A stretch of DNA of 64,000 nucleotides from Nostoc sp. ATCC 43529. GTDB lineage: Bacteria > Cyanobacteriota > Cyanobacteriia > Cyanobacteriales > Nostocaceae. Of this stretch, positions 45,105 through 53,802 are shown piece after piece. The position numbers and the translations under genes were made by a program. A model generated the notes under the pieces. The model was not told where the DNA came from. It made no database searches and saw only the letters and a program-made list of their open reading frames with translations. Location of the stretch: the NCBI GenBank assembly GCA_003326205.1, contig LWTK01000049.1, positions 13,819-77,818 on the forward strand, written 5' to 3'. Within the stretch, counting starts at the first letter, position 1, and every line of letters starts with the position of its first letter.

Positions 45105-46538
45105 ATGAATTTTTTTGATAAATTGAATCAAAATATTTTGCAAAATCAAAGCTTACTATTTGTAGGACTCGATCCTAATCCAGAAATGATGCCTGCTCGT
45201 TATCAATCTGAAGATATCATTGCTGGTTTGTGGGAGTGGTTACAATTCATTATTTCTGAAACCTCTGATTTTGTTTGTGCTTATAAACCAACACTCGGCT
45301 TTTATGAAGCGCTAGGTATTCCAGGTTTAGAACTACTGCACAAAACTTTAGCAGCTATTCCATCTCACATACCAGTTATTTTAGATGCTAAACACAGTGA
45401 TTTAAATACGAGTAACATTTTTGCTCGTACTGTGTTTAGAGAATGGCAAGTAGATGCAATCACTCTCAGTCCCTATACAGGACAAGATCATGTAGTACCT
45501 TTTTTGGTCTATCCTGATAAAGCAGTGTTTATTTTATGCTGTACTTCTAATCCAGGAGCAGAAGCTTTACAACACTATCCAACAAAGGAATCACCTCTTT
45601 ATTTGCAGATAGTAAAAGAATCAAAAAACTGGGGAACTCCAGAACAATTGGGTTTGGAAGTGGGAACTACAAAATCTGAAGTTTTGGCTGGTATTCGAGC
45701 AGTTGCTCCTGAAAGAATTATCATGGCGCGTAGTATTTGGGCGGGAGGAGCAAACCTCAGGCAAATTTTAGAAGCAGGCTTGAATACTAACGGTGATGGT
45801 TTGCTGATTCCTGTTCCTCAAGATATGCTGGGAAGCCCACAATTATCTGAAGAAATTCAATCTTTACGTGCAGAAATTAATCAAATCAAAACTGAAATTA
45901 TTCACGAAAATTCTACTTGTTCTGTGTGGTTCTCTGATGTTTGTTTGCTAAATCAGCATCCCCAACAGGATTTGATTTTACAACTGTATGACATTGGCTG
46001 CATTATGTTTGGCAATTTTGTGCAAGCATCAGGAGCCGTATTTCCTTATTACATCGATTTACGCAAAATTATTTCCAATCCCCAAGTTTTCAATCAAGTT
46101 CTCACCGCTTATGAGGAGATTTTAAAGAATCTCAATTTTGATAGGTTAGCAGGTATTCCCTATGGTTCTTTGCCAACTGCAACTGGTTTGGCTTTACGCC
46201 TGAATTGTCCGATGATTTTTCCTCGCAAAGAGGTAAAAGCCCACGGAACTCGAAAAGTAATTGAAGGTAATTTTCATCCTGGTGAAACAGTTGTGGTAGT
46301 TGATGATATTCTCATCAGTGGCAAAAGTGTGATGGAAGGAGCAGAAAAGTTAGAATCAGCAGGATTAAATGTTAATGACATTGTAGTATTTATCGACCAC
46401 GAACAAGGCGTGAAAGATAGGTTACAGCAAAATGGTTATTACAGTTATGCAGTTTTAACTATTTCTGAAATTACTAACACTCTATATCAAGCAGGAAGAA
46501 TAAATGATGAGCAGTTTTTAGCTTTTACTGAAAATTAA
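45105..46538 (+). CDS. pyrF-pyrE: Bifunctional orotidine-5'-phosphate decarboxylase / orotate phosphoribosyltransferase
   Basis: A 477-residue fusion that makes UMP from orotate. The N-terminal half is a type 2 OMP decarboxylase: FVGLDPNPEMMP, CAYKPTLGFYEALG and the DAKHSDLNTS catalytic stretch. The C-terminal half (~285-477) is a phosphoribosyltransferase, with VVVVDDILISGKSVMEGAEKL as the PRPP-binding loop, preceded by FPRKEVKAHGTRK. The order decarboxylase then transferase matches the fusion known in cyanobacteria and is opposite to animal UMP synthase. The frame is intact. Confidence 0.94.
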   Translation: MNFFDKLNQNILQNQSLLFVGLDPNPEMMPARYQSEDIIAGLWEWLQFIISETSDFVCAYKPTLGFYEALGIPGLELLHKTLAAIPSHIPVILDAKHSDLNTSNIFARTVFREWQVDAITLSPYTGQDHVVPFLVYPDKAVFILCCTSNPGAEALQHYPTKESPLYLQIVKESKNWGTPEQLGLEVGTTKSEVLAGIRAVAPERIIMARSIWAGGANLRQILEAGLNTNGDGLLIPVPQDMLGSPQLSEEIQSLRAEINQIKTEIIHENSTCSVWFSDVCLLNQHPQQDLILQLYDIGCIMFGNFVQASGAVFPYYIDLRKIISNPQVFNQVLTAYEEILKNLNFDRLAGIPYGSLPTATGLALRLNCPMIFPRKEVKAHGTRKVIEGNFHPGETVVVVDDILISGKSVMEGAEKLESAGLNVNDIVVFIDHEQGVKDRLQQNGYYSYAVLTISEITNTLYQAGRINDEQFLAFTEN

Positions 46539-46605
46539 GGTTGGAGTAACGGCTGGGTTGAGGAGATTAGGGGAAGATTTTGTCGTTTTACCAAATTGAT
46601 TAAAT

Positions 46606-47706
46606 ATGAATTTTTCGCTCAATCAACTACTTAGATGGTTAATTTTGACGCTACTATTTCCTTTAGTTTTTCTCAATTGTTGGTTAGCATCTCGGCTTTT
46701 TCAAAGTTTGCAACCTGTGGTGACAATTCTTTTATTGGCTACTTTGCTGGCATTTATTTTAAACTTCCCTGTTTCAATTCTTCAACGACGAGGTGTCAAA
46801 CGCGGCTATGCGGTAGCTTTAGTTTTTATCACAGCATCAATATTTTTCATAGCGTTGGGTATTATTTTATTACCTATTGTGTTAGAGCAATTTAATGAGA
46901 TGGCTAAAGTCCTTCCCCAATGGATTGATTCTAGCGAAGAAAAACTAGAGATTTTAAATCAGTGGTTTTCTAGTCATAAATTAAATGTAAATCTCAGACA
47001 ATTATTAACACAATTTACTGAGCAATTGCCCCATGAATTAGAGTTTATTTCAGACAAACTTTTAAGTATTATTATTGATACAATTGATAATATATCTGAG
47101 GCATTAATTATTATAGTACTGGCTTTTTATCTGTTGTTAGATGGGCCGAGAATCTGGGAAGGATTATTTAAGAAATTACCTGGAAATTTTGCTCCCAAAG
47201 TCAGCCAGTCGATTCAGCAAAATTTCCAAAATTACTTGATTGGTCAAGGAACCTTGGCTTTGCTGATGGGAGTTTCAGAAACATTAATATTTTTAATTTT
47301 TCAAGTTCAGTTTGCTTTGCTATTTGGTTTGGGGGTTGGGCTTTTGAGCTTAATTCCTTTTGGTGATGTTGTCAGTCTTGTTGTAATAACTTTAATCATC
47401 GCTTCACATAACTTCTGGCTAGCAGTGAAAGTTTTTGTGCTAGCTGTGGTAGTTGACCAGTTGATCGATCAGGCGATCGCACCTCGTCTTTTAGGTAAAT
47501 TTACTGGCATTAGACCAATATGGGTATTAATTGCTTTGCTTGTCGGTACTAATATTGGTGGAGTCTTAGGTTTAGTAATTGCGGTACCTGTAGCTGGCTT
47601 TATTAAAGATGCAGCAGAGGGTTTTTCTAAACCTGGTGATTCCGAAAATGTCGTGGAAGCTGAACCGCCATCAGAATTGTTAGCAGAAGAATCAATATCG
47701 CAATAA
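46606..47706 (+). CDS. AI-2E family transporter (PF01594-type permease)
   Basis: A 366-residue membrane protein with about eight hydrophobic segments. The layout is typical: three N-terminal helices, a polar region at ~95-150 (WIDSSEEKLEILNQWF), then the helix block with LAFYLLLDGPRIW and the C-terminal FTGIRPIWVLIALLVGTNIGG and GLVIAVPVAGF, the best conserved part. Members include the proposed autoinducer-2 exporter TqsA and Na+/H+ antiporter-like proteins, so the substrate is open. It starts 67 bp after the pyrF-pyrE stop. Confidence 0.88.
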   Translation: MNFSLNQLLRWLILTLLFPLVFLNCWLASRLFQSLQPVVTILLLATLLAFILNFPVSILQRRGVKRGYAVALVFITASIFFIALGIILLPIVLEQFNEMAKVLPQWIDSSEEKLEILNQWFSSHKLNVNLRQLLTQFTEQLPHELEFISDKLLSIIIDTIDNISEALIIIVLAFYLLLDGPRIWEGLFKKLPGNFAPKVSQSIQQNFQNYLIGQGTLALLMGVSETLIFLIFQVQFALLFGLGVGLLSLIPFGDVVSLVVITLIIASHNFWLAVKVFVLAVVVDQLIDQAIAPRLLGKFTGIRPIWVLIALLVGTNIGGVLGLVIAVPVAGFIKDAAEGFSKPGDSENVVEAEPPSELLAEESISQ

Positions 47707-47739
47707 GTCGAATCTTTATTTTGGCGAAATTACCAAAAA

Positions 47740-47820
47740 ACCTCTTTCTGTGTGTGTTCTCTGCGTCCTCTGCGGTTTGAAAACAGACAGAATTTTTCAG
47801 CGAACCGCAGAGGCACAGAC
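47740..47820. repeat. CCTCTGCGGTT inverted repeat between convergent genes
   Basis: CCTCTGCGGTT (47767-47777) and AACCGCAGAGG (47803-47813) form a perfect 11-bp stem with a 25-nt loop. The flanking CTCTGCGTCCTCTGC belongs to the dispersed CAGAGGACGCAGAGG family. It may act as a terminator for the AI-2E gene. Confidence 0.65.
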
Positions 47821-47925
47821 AACTCACAGTCAAAGAATAGATAGGTAATCTGATAACGGGAAGTAAAAATGCCCAATAAATAACGTCAAACACCTTCTTT
47901 CCCGATTCCCCACTCCCTATCTTTC

Positions 47926-49437
47926 TTAAGAAAACTGAAGAACAGGACTGTTATTCGGATGGATATTTGTACTCACGTCAGCCTCGGTAAAAGTAGTACC
48001 AAAGAGGCTGAATAACAGCTGACCAGTACCAAAATCTGCGTTGTTAGCGATACCATCTCCTAATCGGAACTGGCTGTTACCGTTAACTACACGCACATCA
48101 ATTGCAGTAATACCGCTAAAAGAAAGGATATCTCCACCTACTCCTGTTACAAATCCGTTGATTCGGTCTTGACCATCACCCAAGCTATAGCGAATGGTGT
48201 CGCTGCCTAAACCTCCAGTGAGTGTGTCATTGCCACTGCCACCATTGAGATAATCATTACCTCCACCACCCGTGAGATGGTCAGCGCCAGCACCACCAAA
48301 TAGAGTGTCATTTCCACCACCACCAAATAGAGAATCAGCGCCCAAACCGCCGTCTAGATAATCATTACCTGCATCACCAATCAAGGTGTCATTGCCAGCA
48401 AAACCGAAGAGGTTATCGTTGCTGCTGGTTCCAGTGAGGGTGTTGTTAAATTCATCTCCAAGGGATAGACCAATTGCGCCATCCGCACTTGCACCAGTAA
48501 GATCTGCTCCCACAAAAATGGCATCGGTGAAGTTTGCTTGAGACAGGTTAGCGTTCCTCAGGTTGGCATTGGTGAAATTTGCACCAATGGCAAGTCCATT
48601 GAAGAAAAGACCTTCTGCGTTAGCTTGGGTAAAGTTAGCTCCACTTAAATCAGTATCAGCAAAGTTAGTCCCACTCAAATTTGTTACGGTAACGTTGCCA
48701 TTACCATCGATAAAGGGACTAAAATCAGCACCAGTTAAAATCAAATCTTCTGCGCTAACGTTGCTAAAATTCGCGCCACGAAACCTAACATTGCTAGGCT
48801 GTGTTGGATTTAGTAATTCTACATCACTGATTGAGAGATCGCTAAAATTAGCTAGGTCAAAAATAGAGTTTTGTAAGGTCAAATCCGTCAAGTTTGTCAG
48901 GCGAAAGTCAGCCCCCGTTGCATCGACGTTGACCAAAAGAGTACTATCCAATTCAGCCTCTAGCAGGCTAGCATTTACTAGTTTTGCACCTGTAAAATCA
49001 GCGGCTTTTAGCTTTGCTTTAAATAAATCTGCTCCAGTAAAATTAGCACCTCTAAGATTAGGACGCTCGGATTGTTCGCCACTAAGATTAGCTTCTCGCA
49101 GGTTAGCATTAGTCAGGTTAGCGTTTGATAAATTAATGAATTTTGTATTAATCAACGACAGATTAGCCTGTCTCAAATTTGCTCCACTAAGATTGACATT
49201 CTCTAATGTTGCCTTGAAAAAATTAGCTGGTTGAGTAAAGGTATTATTAGGGGCGAAAATTGCACCAGAGGCATTCACATTGTATAGTTTTGCTTCTTCA
49301 AAGTTAGTACCTCTCAGCGCTGTATTCACAAATTGCACATTGGTGAGGGTGGCTTTAAAAAAATTGGAGCCATTGAGGTTGCGATTGCTGAAATTATTTC
49401 CTACTAGGTTTTGTTCGCTATAGTTAAAAGCTGTCAT
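47926..49437 (-). CDS. Pentapeptide-repeat protein with RTX calcium-binding repeats
   Basis: A 503-residue protein. Residues ~1-330 are pentapeptide repeats of the A(D/N)Lxx type (for example LSGANLRQANLSLI and ANLTNANLREANLS), expected to form a right-handed square beta-helix. Residues ~335-430 are RTX nonapeptides (GNDTLIGDAGNDYLDGG and similar), which bind calcium after secretion. The C-terminal ~60 residues lack repeats and resemble a type I secretion signal region by position. AGGAG seven bases before the ATG supports the start. Such hybrids are probably secreted surface proteins; no enzymatic domain was seen. Confidence 0.87.
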   Translation of the reverse strand: MTAFNYSEQNLVGNNFSNRNLNGSNFFKATLTNVQFVNTALRGTNFEEAKLYNVNASGAIFAPNNTFTQPANFFKATLENVNLSGANLRQANLSLINTKFINLSNANLTNANLREANLSGEQSERPNLRGANFTGADLFKAKLKAADFTGAKLVNASLLEAELDSTLLVNVDATGADFRLTNLTDLTLQNSIFDLANFSDLSISDVELLNPTQPSNVRFRGANFSNVSAEDLILTGADFSPFIDGNGNVTVTNLSGTNFADTDLSGANFTQANAEGLFFNGLAIGANFTNANLRNANLSQANFTDAIFVGADLTGASADGAIGLSLGDEFNNTLTGTSSNDNLFGFAGNDTLIGDAGNDYLDGGLGADSLFGGGGNDTLFGGAGADHLTGGGGNDYLNGGSGNDTLTGGLGSDTIRYSLGDGQDRINGFVTGVGGDILSFSGITAIDVRVVNGNSQFRLGDGIANNADFGTGQLLFSLFGTTFTEADVSTNIHPNNSPVLQFS

Positions 49438-49498
49438 AATTATGCTCCTGAAAATTTAAGCGATTTCTGAGTTAAAGACTCAAGCTGGTTTTTGTAAT

Positions 49499-50038
49499 TC
49501 AATTTCTTGTTGCAGTTGCTCTTGTAACCAGGAAGAGAAAAGTTCGTTGAGCAACTGTTGTTCCATAGCTTCGTTCTGAATGTGTGAGTGCTTTTGTAAT
49601 GCGATCGCAAATTTCCTGGGGCGAAAAAAAGTCAACCAACAGACCATTAACAATTTCTTGAGCGTGAGTCAGGTCTAGATGGATGCGCGGGAGAATTAGT
49701 TTTGCTCCTCGCTTAGGGGAAAAAAATTCCGTATCAATGCCATCATGAAGCACTTTGATTTTATTGTGATATTCCGACGGAAATTGCTGGTGCTGCCAAG
49801 AAGTGGGAGAAAGACCGCCATCGCAACTATATAAATCCTGTAAAATCGGAGCATTTTTCATGCGAATCCGGGCTTCATCGTCAGCAGTTAAGGGTTCATG
49901 GCGATCGAAGTCGGCATCCGAGCCATTTAGTCTCCTGCCGTCTTGAACTAGTATTTGGCCAAGTTCTCTTGGCTCTTTAAAGGGTAAGGGGAAAAAGGGA
50001 AAGGGATTAAAAACCTTTCCCCAGGCCTCACCAAGCAT
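49499..50038 (-). pseudogene. Broken GT4-type glycosyltransferase remnant
   Basis: The 179-residue frame holds pieces of a family of ~400-residue GT4 enzymes. An N-terminal-half piece (NAPILQDLYSCDGGLSPT, then QFPSEYHNKIKVLHDGIDTEFF) runs directly into a C-terminal piece, NGLLVDFFSPQEICDRI. The donor-binding region that should lie between LTHAQEIV and NGLLVDFF is missing. The first ~30 residues come from a GGGGAAAGG/CCCTTTCCCC repeat. After KALTHSER the frame leaves the family; another frame there reads MEQQLLNELFSSWLQEQL, ending at a stop near 49492. It is probably non-functional. It lies between two RTX-protein genes. Confidence 0.7.
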
Positions 50039-50213
50039 TTTTGGCTTGGCAAAGGACTAAAAAGACAACAGGAGAAATAAGATCGAGACAATCAACCCCA
50101 AGAGTGGCTCACTACGTTATGGTGACGTTGCTGCTGCTCCGTTGATTTTGTGGGTACTATCAGGTGTGTGCTACTTGGCTGTCTCCCAAATACACTGCCT
50201 GGTTGCCCATTTC

Positions 50214-51533
50214 TTACGATACAAAATCGAATTCTGCGATCAGTGCTGGACGGACGTTAATTACGGTTGCTAGCAGTTCGCCAGTTTCAGTAATGGAGAT
50301 CTGACTACTAACTGAACCATTAACAACAACGCGGCTGATTGTCAGTTCCTCAAACGGCCGCTCAACCTCGAAGAAATCTACACCATCCTGAAAGTCAGTG
50401 ATGATATCGCCTACAGGAGCAGGTACAGGTGGCTCACCGGGATCTGGTGCTTCAAACCCTACTTCTTGCAACACAAATATGTCAAAGCCAGCACCGCCAG
50501 TGAGCGTGTCGGCTGCGGTTTGGCCTTCCTCAGCGTCTTCTCCACCAAAGAGGGTGTCATTACCAGCCCCGCCTGCTAGGCTATCAACTCCTGTTCCACC
50601 ATCAAGATTGTCATCACCACCTTGACCCAACAAGATATCATCGCCAGACCCGCCCACGAGGGTGTCAAAACCATTGCCACCAGCCACGGAGTCGTTGCCG
50701 TCAAGTTCTTCGGGCCCACCTTCTAAGAAGTCGGCTTCAGCACCTCCTTGGAGAGTGTCATTGCCAGTTCCCCCATAGAGAGTACTACTGCCAAGACCTC
50801 CATTAAGGCTGTCATTGCCATCCCCACCATCGAGGGTATCAAAACCATCTTCACCTAAGAGGATGTCATCACCAGCTAAGCCATCGAGGATGTCATCACC
50901 ATTTCCGCCAAGCAACGAGTCGTTGCCACCACCGGTTAAGCTATCAGCATCTCCGTAAAGTGTGTCATTGCCTTCTCCACCCAAGATGGTATCTGCACCA
51001 GCTGAACTTAAGGTGTCATCACCATAAAGCAGATCGTCACCAGCTAAACCATCGAGAAAGTCATTACCACCTCCCCCATCAAGGGTGTCACCCTCAGCAA
51101 AGGTGTCGCTACCAATCAGCGAGTCAGCGCCTGTACCACCGTTGAGATTGCTTTTACCAAAAGGGTTATTAGCAGTTGTCAGAGTGTCATTGCCAGCTCC
51201 CCCGAACAGAGTATCCTCGAAGCCACCAAACAGCCAGTCGTTAGCAGCACCACCATCAAGGAAGTTTTTCTGATCGAGAATATCGTCCTCGTTCTGGCCA
51301 CCATAAAGAGTGTCATTACCACCCTCACCAAAGAGGGAATCCTCACCGGCATCCCCAAATAGTCTGTCGGCACCGGCTCCACCAAACAGCGTATCCTTAT
51401 CTTCCCCACCTCGGATGAGGTCATTACCACCTAATCCAAATAACACGTCATCGCCAGCAAAGCCCCGAATAGTGTCAGCTGTACTAGTACCTTGAAGGGT
51501 CTCGGAATCGGCTGTTCCATTTCTGATTGCCAT
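50214..51533 (-). CDS. RTX (hemolysin-type calcium-binding repeat) protein
   Basis: A 439-residue protein made almost entirely of GGxGxDxLx nonapeptides (about residues 12-355; for example GAGNDTLFGG). These form a calcium-stabilised beta-roll outside the cell. The C-terminal ~85 residues have few repeats (DIITDFQDGVDFFEVERPFEEL...) and likely carry the type I secretion signal. No enzyme domain is present. An insert-like QKNFLDGGAANDWLF breaks the register near residue 90. AAGGA seven bases before the ATG supports the start. No secretion ABC/HlyD genes are adjacent. Confidence 0.88.
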   Translation of the reverse strand: MAIRNGTADSETLQGTSTADTIRGFAGDDVLFGLGGNDLIRGGEDKDTLFGGAGADRLFGDAGEDSLFGEGGNDTLYGGQNEDDILDQKNFLDGGAANDWLFGGFEDTLFGGAGNDTLTTANNPFGKSNLNGGTGADSLIGSDTFAEGDTLDGGGGNDFLDGLAGDDLLYGDDTLSSAGADTILGGEGNDTLYGDADSLTGGGNDSLLGGNGDDILDGLAGDDILLGEDGFDTLDGGDGNDSLNGGLGSSTLYGGTGNDTLQGGAEADFLEGGPEELDGNDSVAGGNGFDTLVGGSGDDILLGQGGDDNLDGGTGVDSLAGGAGNDTLFGGEDAEEGQTAADTLTGGAGFDIFVLQEVGFEAPDPGEPPVPAPVGDIITDFQDGVDFFEVERPFEELTISRVVVNGSVSSQISITETGELLATVINVRPALIAEFDFVS

Positions 51534-52538
51534 AAATTAATCCTTGCTTTTGGGTTTCAAAACAGTATTTGGCTTGTTTACAACAAAGTTAGTTGTTGTT
51601 TCTCTCATCACACCCCCTCTCCCAAGTTTGAGAGAGGGGCGATTAAGAAGTGATGAGAAGATATTCAAAAAAATCGTCAAATCTAGACTGCATAATTACA
51701 CGGTTAAGCATCGGCAAATCACATCCTTAAAAATTCAAAATTCATGCATTCCTTCTTGGAAAGTTATGATTGGAGGAAACCCACGCTCAGACTTTCCGCA
51801 AAATTAAAAATTAATAAAGTGAGACTTAGTATAGGTTTCAGGGTTTGCATTTGTATGCTTTTGAAGTATTTAATACAAGCGTTAATTAAATTCGCTCAAT
51901 ATTGTAAATGAAGGTAACAAGAGTTTATTTCGCAACTTGGGAAAATGCGGCAATGAAAAAATGGTCAATTGTAGCTCCTCAAAAGAATTAGAAGCAACAA
52001 TCACAGATATATCAAAATGTGGCGTGATTGCACGTCGTTACTTAATATCAATAGAATGTTAATTTTTAATCATTCAGAATTTAGATTCCGGATGAAGCAA
52101 AAATTAAGATTCTGACTTTAGGTAAACAGGTCTTTTAACTTTTGATTCTTGTGAACTACAAAAGCTTCTTTAACCTTGCTTAGGTGATGTGGATTCAGTA
52201 TAGGGCATATAGTAATTAATAATTTAGCCCCAATAGTAGAGAAGGAAGCTGTGATTTTACCGCCTGATTTTCCGAATACTCTGAATTTTCATAATTATGG
52301 TTTTGGAGATTAGATTTGAAATCGATACACCACTAAAAATTAGCCAATAGTCGAGATTAATAGACCACTGAAAATTAACCGAGAGCAGACATTAATGATG
52401 GGAAACGTAAGCTTTTAATTAGATGAATATCAGACAAAAATAGTATCTGCCAATATAATCATCTTTATATATTAGCACTTGTATAAAAACCGAAACATTT
52501 ACATTTTGACATTAGCAAATGAAAAGTTATCAAGAAAG

Positions 52539-52720
52539 GCAGAGGGCAGGAGGCAGGAGGCTTTTATGGAATTCTGGTTCCTGTCCTGGAGCCCGTGACG
52601 CCTTGGGAACAAGGGTTTAAGACCCCCACTGAACTCTTGTTCAGTGGCTCCAAGTCAGGAGGGGTTTGAATCCCCTTCTGACTTGATCCTTCTGCCCTCT
52701 GCCATCTGCCATCTGCCTTC
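52539..52720. repeat. Heptamer-flanked element with two hairpins and TTTGAATCCCC loop
   Basis: GGCAGAGGGCAGGAGGCAGG at the left end is mirrored by CCTTCTGCCCTCTGCC and CATCTGCC units at the right. Between them lie the hairpins CCACTGAAC/GTTCAGTGG (near 52628-52649) and AAGTCAG-AGGGG/CCCCT-CTGACTT (near 52652-52684). The second has a TTTGAAT loop shared with the hairpin at 369-413. Confidence 0.65.
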
Positions 52721-52806
52721 TTCAATCGATTTTTCAGCGCAAGATTTATCACTGTAGGCTGTCAAAAATCTATTAATAAATAAAAACTTTTCTTTGCATT
52801 CAATAG

Positions 52807-53262
52807 TTTTTAAGATGTTGTTGGCTTAATAAGCATAATTAGGTTTATATCTACATTACATATGTTTATATGAGAAAAGATATCTGTCAATAGAGGTATG
52901 AAAAATTATATCTAGAGATAGGGAACATAGCTAATTTGGTATCATTTGATATTAATTTATCGAAGAGATTATTCTTCAATTAAATAAAAAAATATGCACA
53001 AATTTAGCCGATAAACAGCGAATAAGTGCGTACATTTTTAAGATGTTGTTGGCTTAATAAGCATAATTAGGTTTATATCTACATTACATATGTTTATATG
53101 AGAAAGGATATGTTTCAATAGAGGTATGAAAAATTATATCTAAAGATAGGTGACAGAGTTAGTTTTGTATCATTTGATATTAATTTCTCGAAAAAATTAT
53201 TCTTCAATTAAATAAAAAAATATGCACAAATTTAGCCGATAAACAGCAAATAACTGCGTACA
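52807..53262. repeat. 228-bp tandem duplication
   Basis: Two adjacent copies, 52807-53034 and 53035-53262, share the full length at a constant offset of 228 bp, with roughly 15 mismatches by eye. The unit is AT-rich and starts TTTTTAAGATGTTGTTGGC. It carries no shared long reading frame. Mismatches cluster in the middle (after TCTAGAGATAGG), while the first 60 bp and the TTCAATTAAATAAAAAAATA block are unchanged. Confidence 0.9.
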
Positions 53263-53802
53263 TAGCTACTAAGTAAAACTCAAATTCTTACCTAGGGTTG
53301 ACAAGAGAGCAAAAAAGCAAAAAGCATTAAGATTTGCTCTGTGTGATCCCTAATAAATCAGTGAAGGTATTACTCAATAGATTGTGATTTTTATTTTTTG
53401 ATATGAAAAAAAGCGAAATAGGCGGCTAGAAAGTGCATCTACAAAAAGAAAACCCATCGATTGCGCTTGTGCTGTAGTTGGCGCACCAGATGAATTTTAA
53501 AACGTTGATTTTGCGTTAGTCTGCGGAGTTAGACTTTGCTTGCCTAGCCGCGAATTCATGCTTTCTCAAGCATCCAAACTTCTCCTCAAGGAGACGCTGT
53601 TGCTAGCAATATCGCCTTCACCTCTGGCGTCCCGTAGGGAAGGGTACAGAGAACAAGGGGGGCAAGGAGCAGGGGGAAAGAATTAGAGACTAGTAATTTA
53701 TATCAGGTATTCCGTGAAATGGTATCTGTCAACAGTTATCAGTTAACAGCCAACATCCACAAATGATATTTTTCTCAACTCAAATAAGATTGTGATATTT
53801 GC

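Larger units (their letters stand above)
51534..53802. other. Gene-poor 2.3-kb stretch rich in repeats
   Basis: No gene of normal size is supported. It holds a hairpin CCCCTCTCCCAA/TTTGAGAGAGGGG near 51604-51630, a degenerate ~46-bp direct repeat (CCACTAAAAATTAGCC near 52331, CCACTGAAAATTAACC near 52366), the heptamer-flanked element at 52539-52720 and the 228-bp tandem duplication at 52807-53262. A 27-codon frame from 51908 (MKVTRVYFATWENAAMKKW...) has no clear ribosome site and was not called. Confidence 0.55.

Noticed and set aside
48563-49234. Plus-strand 223-codon frame opposite the pentapeptide protein
   Set aside because: It is a mirror of the repetitive pentapeptide coding sequence; its Lys/Leu/Ala/Pro periodicity is what antisense of A(D/N)Lxx repeats gives, and it has no ribosome site.
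51908-51991. Short plus-strand frame MKVTRVYFATWENAAMKKW...
   Set aside because: 27 codons with no ribosome site or family resemblance; kept only as a note.
52807-53262. Tandem copies as NsiR1-type sRNA genes
   Set aside because: The size and sequence do not match what I remember of NsiR1, and no DIF-type promoter motif was found inside the units; left as an open repeat.
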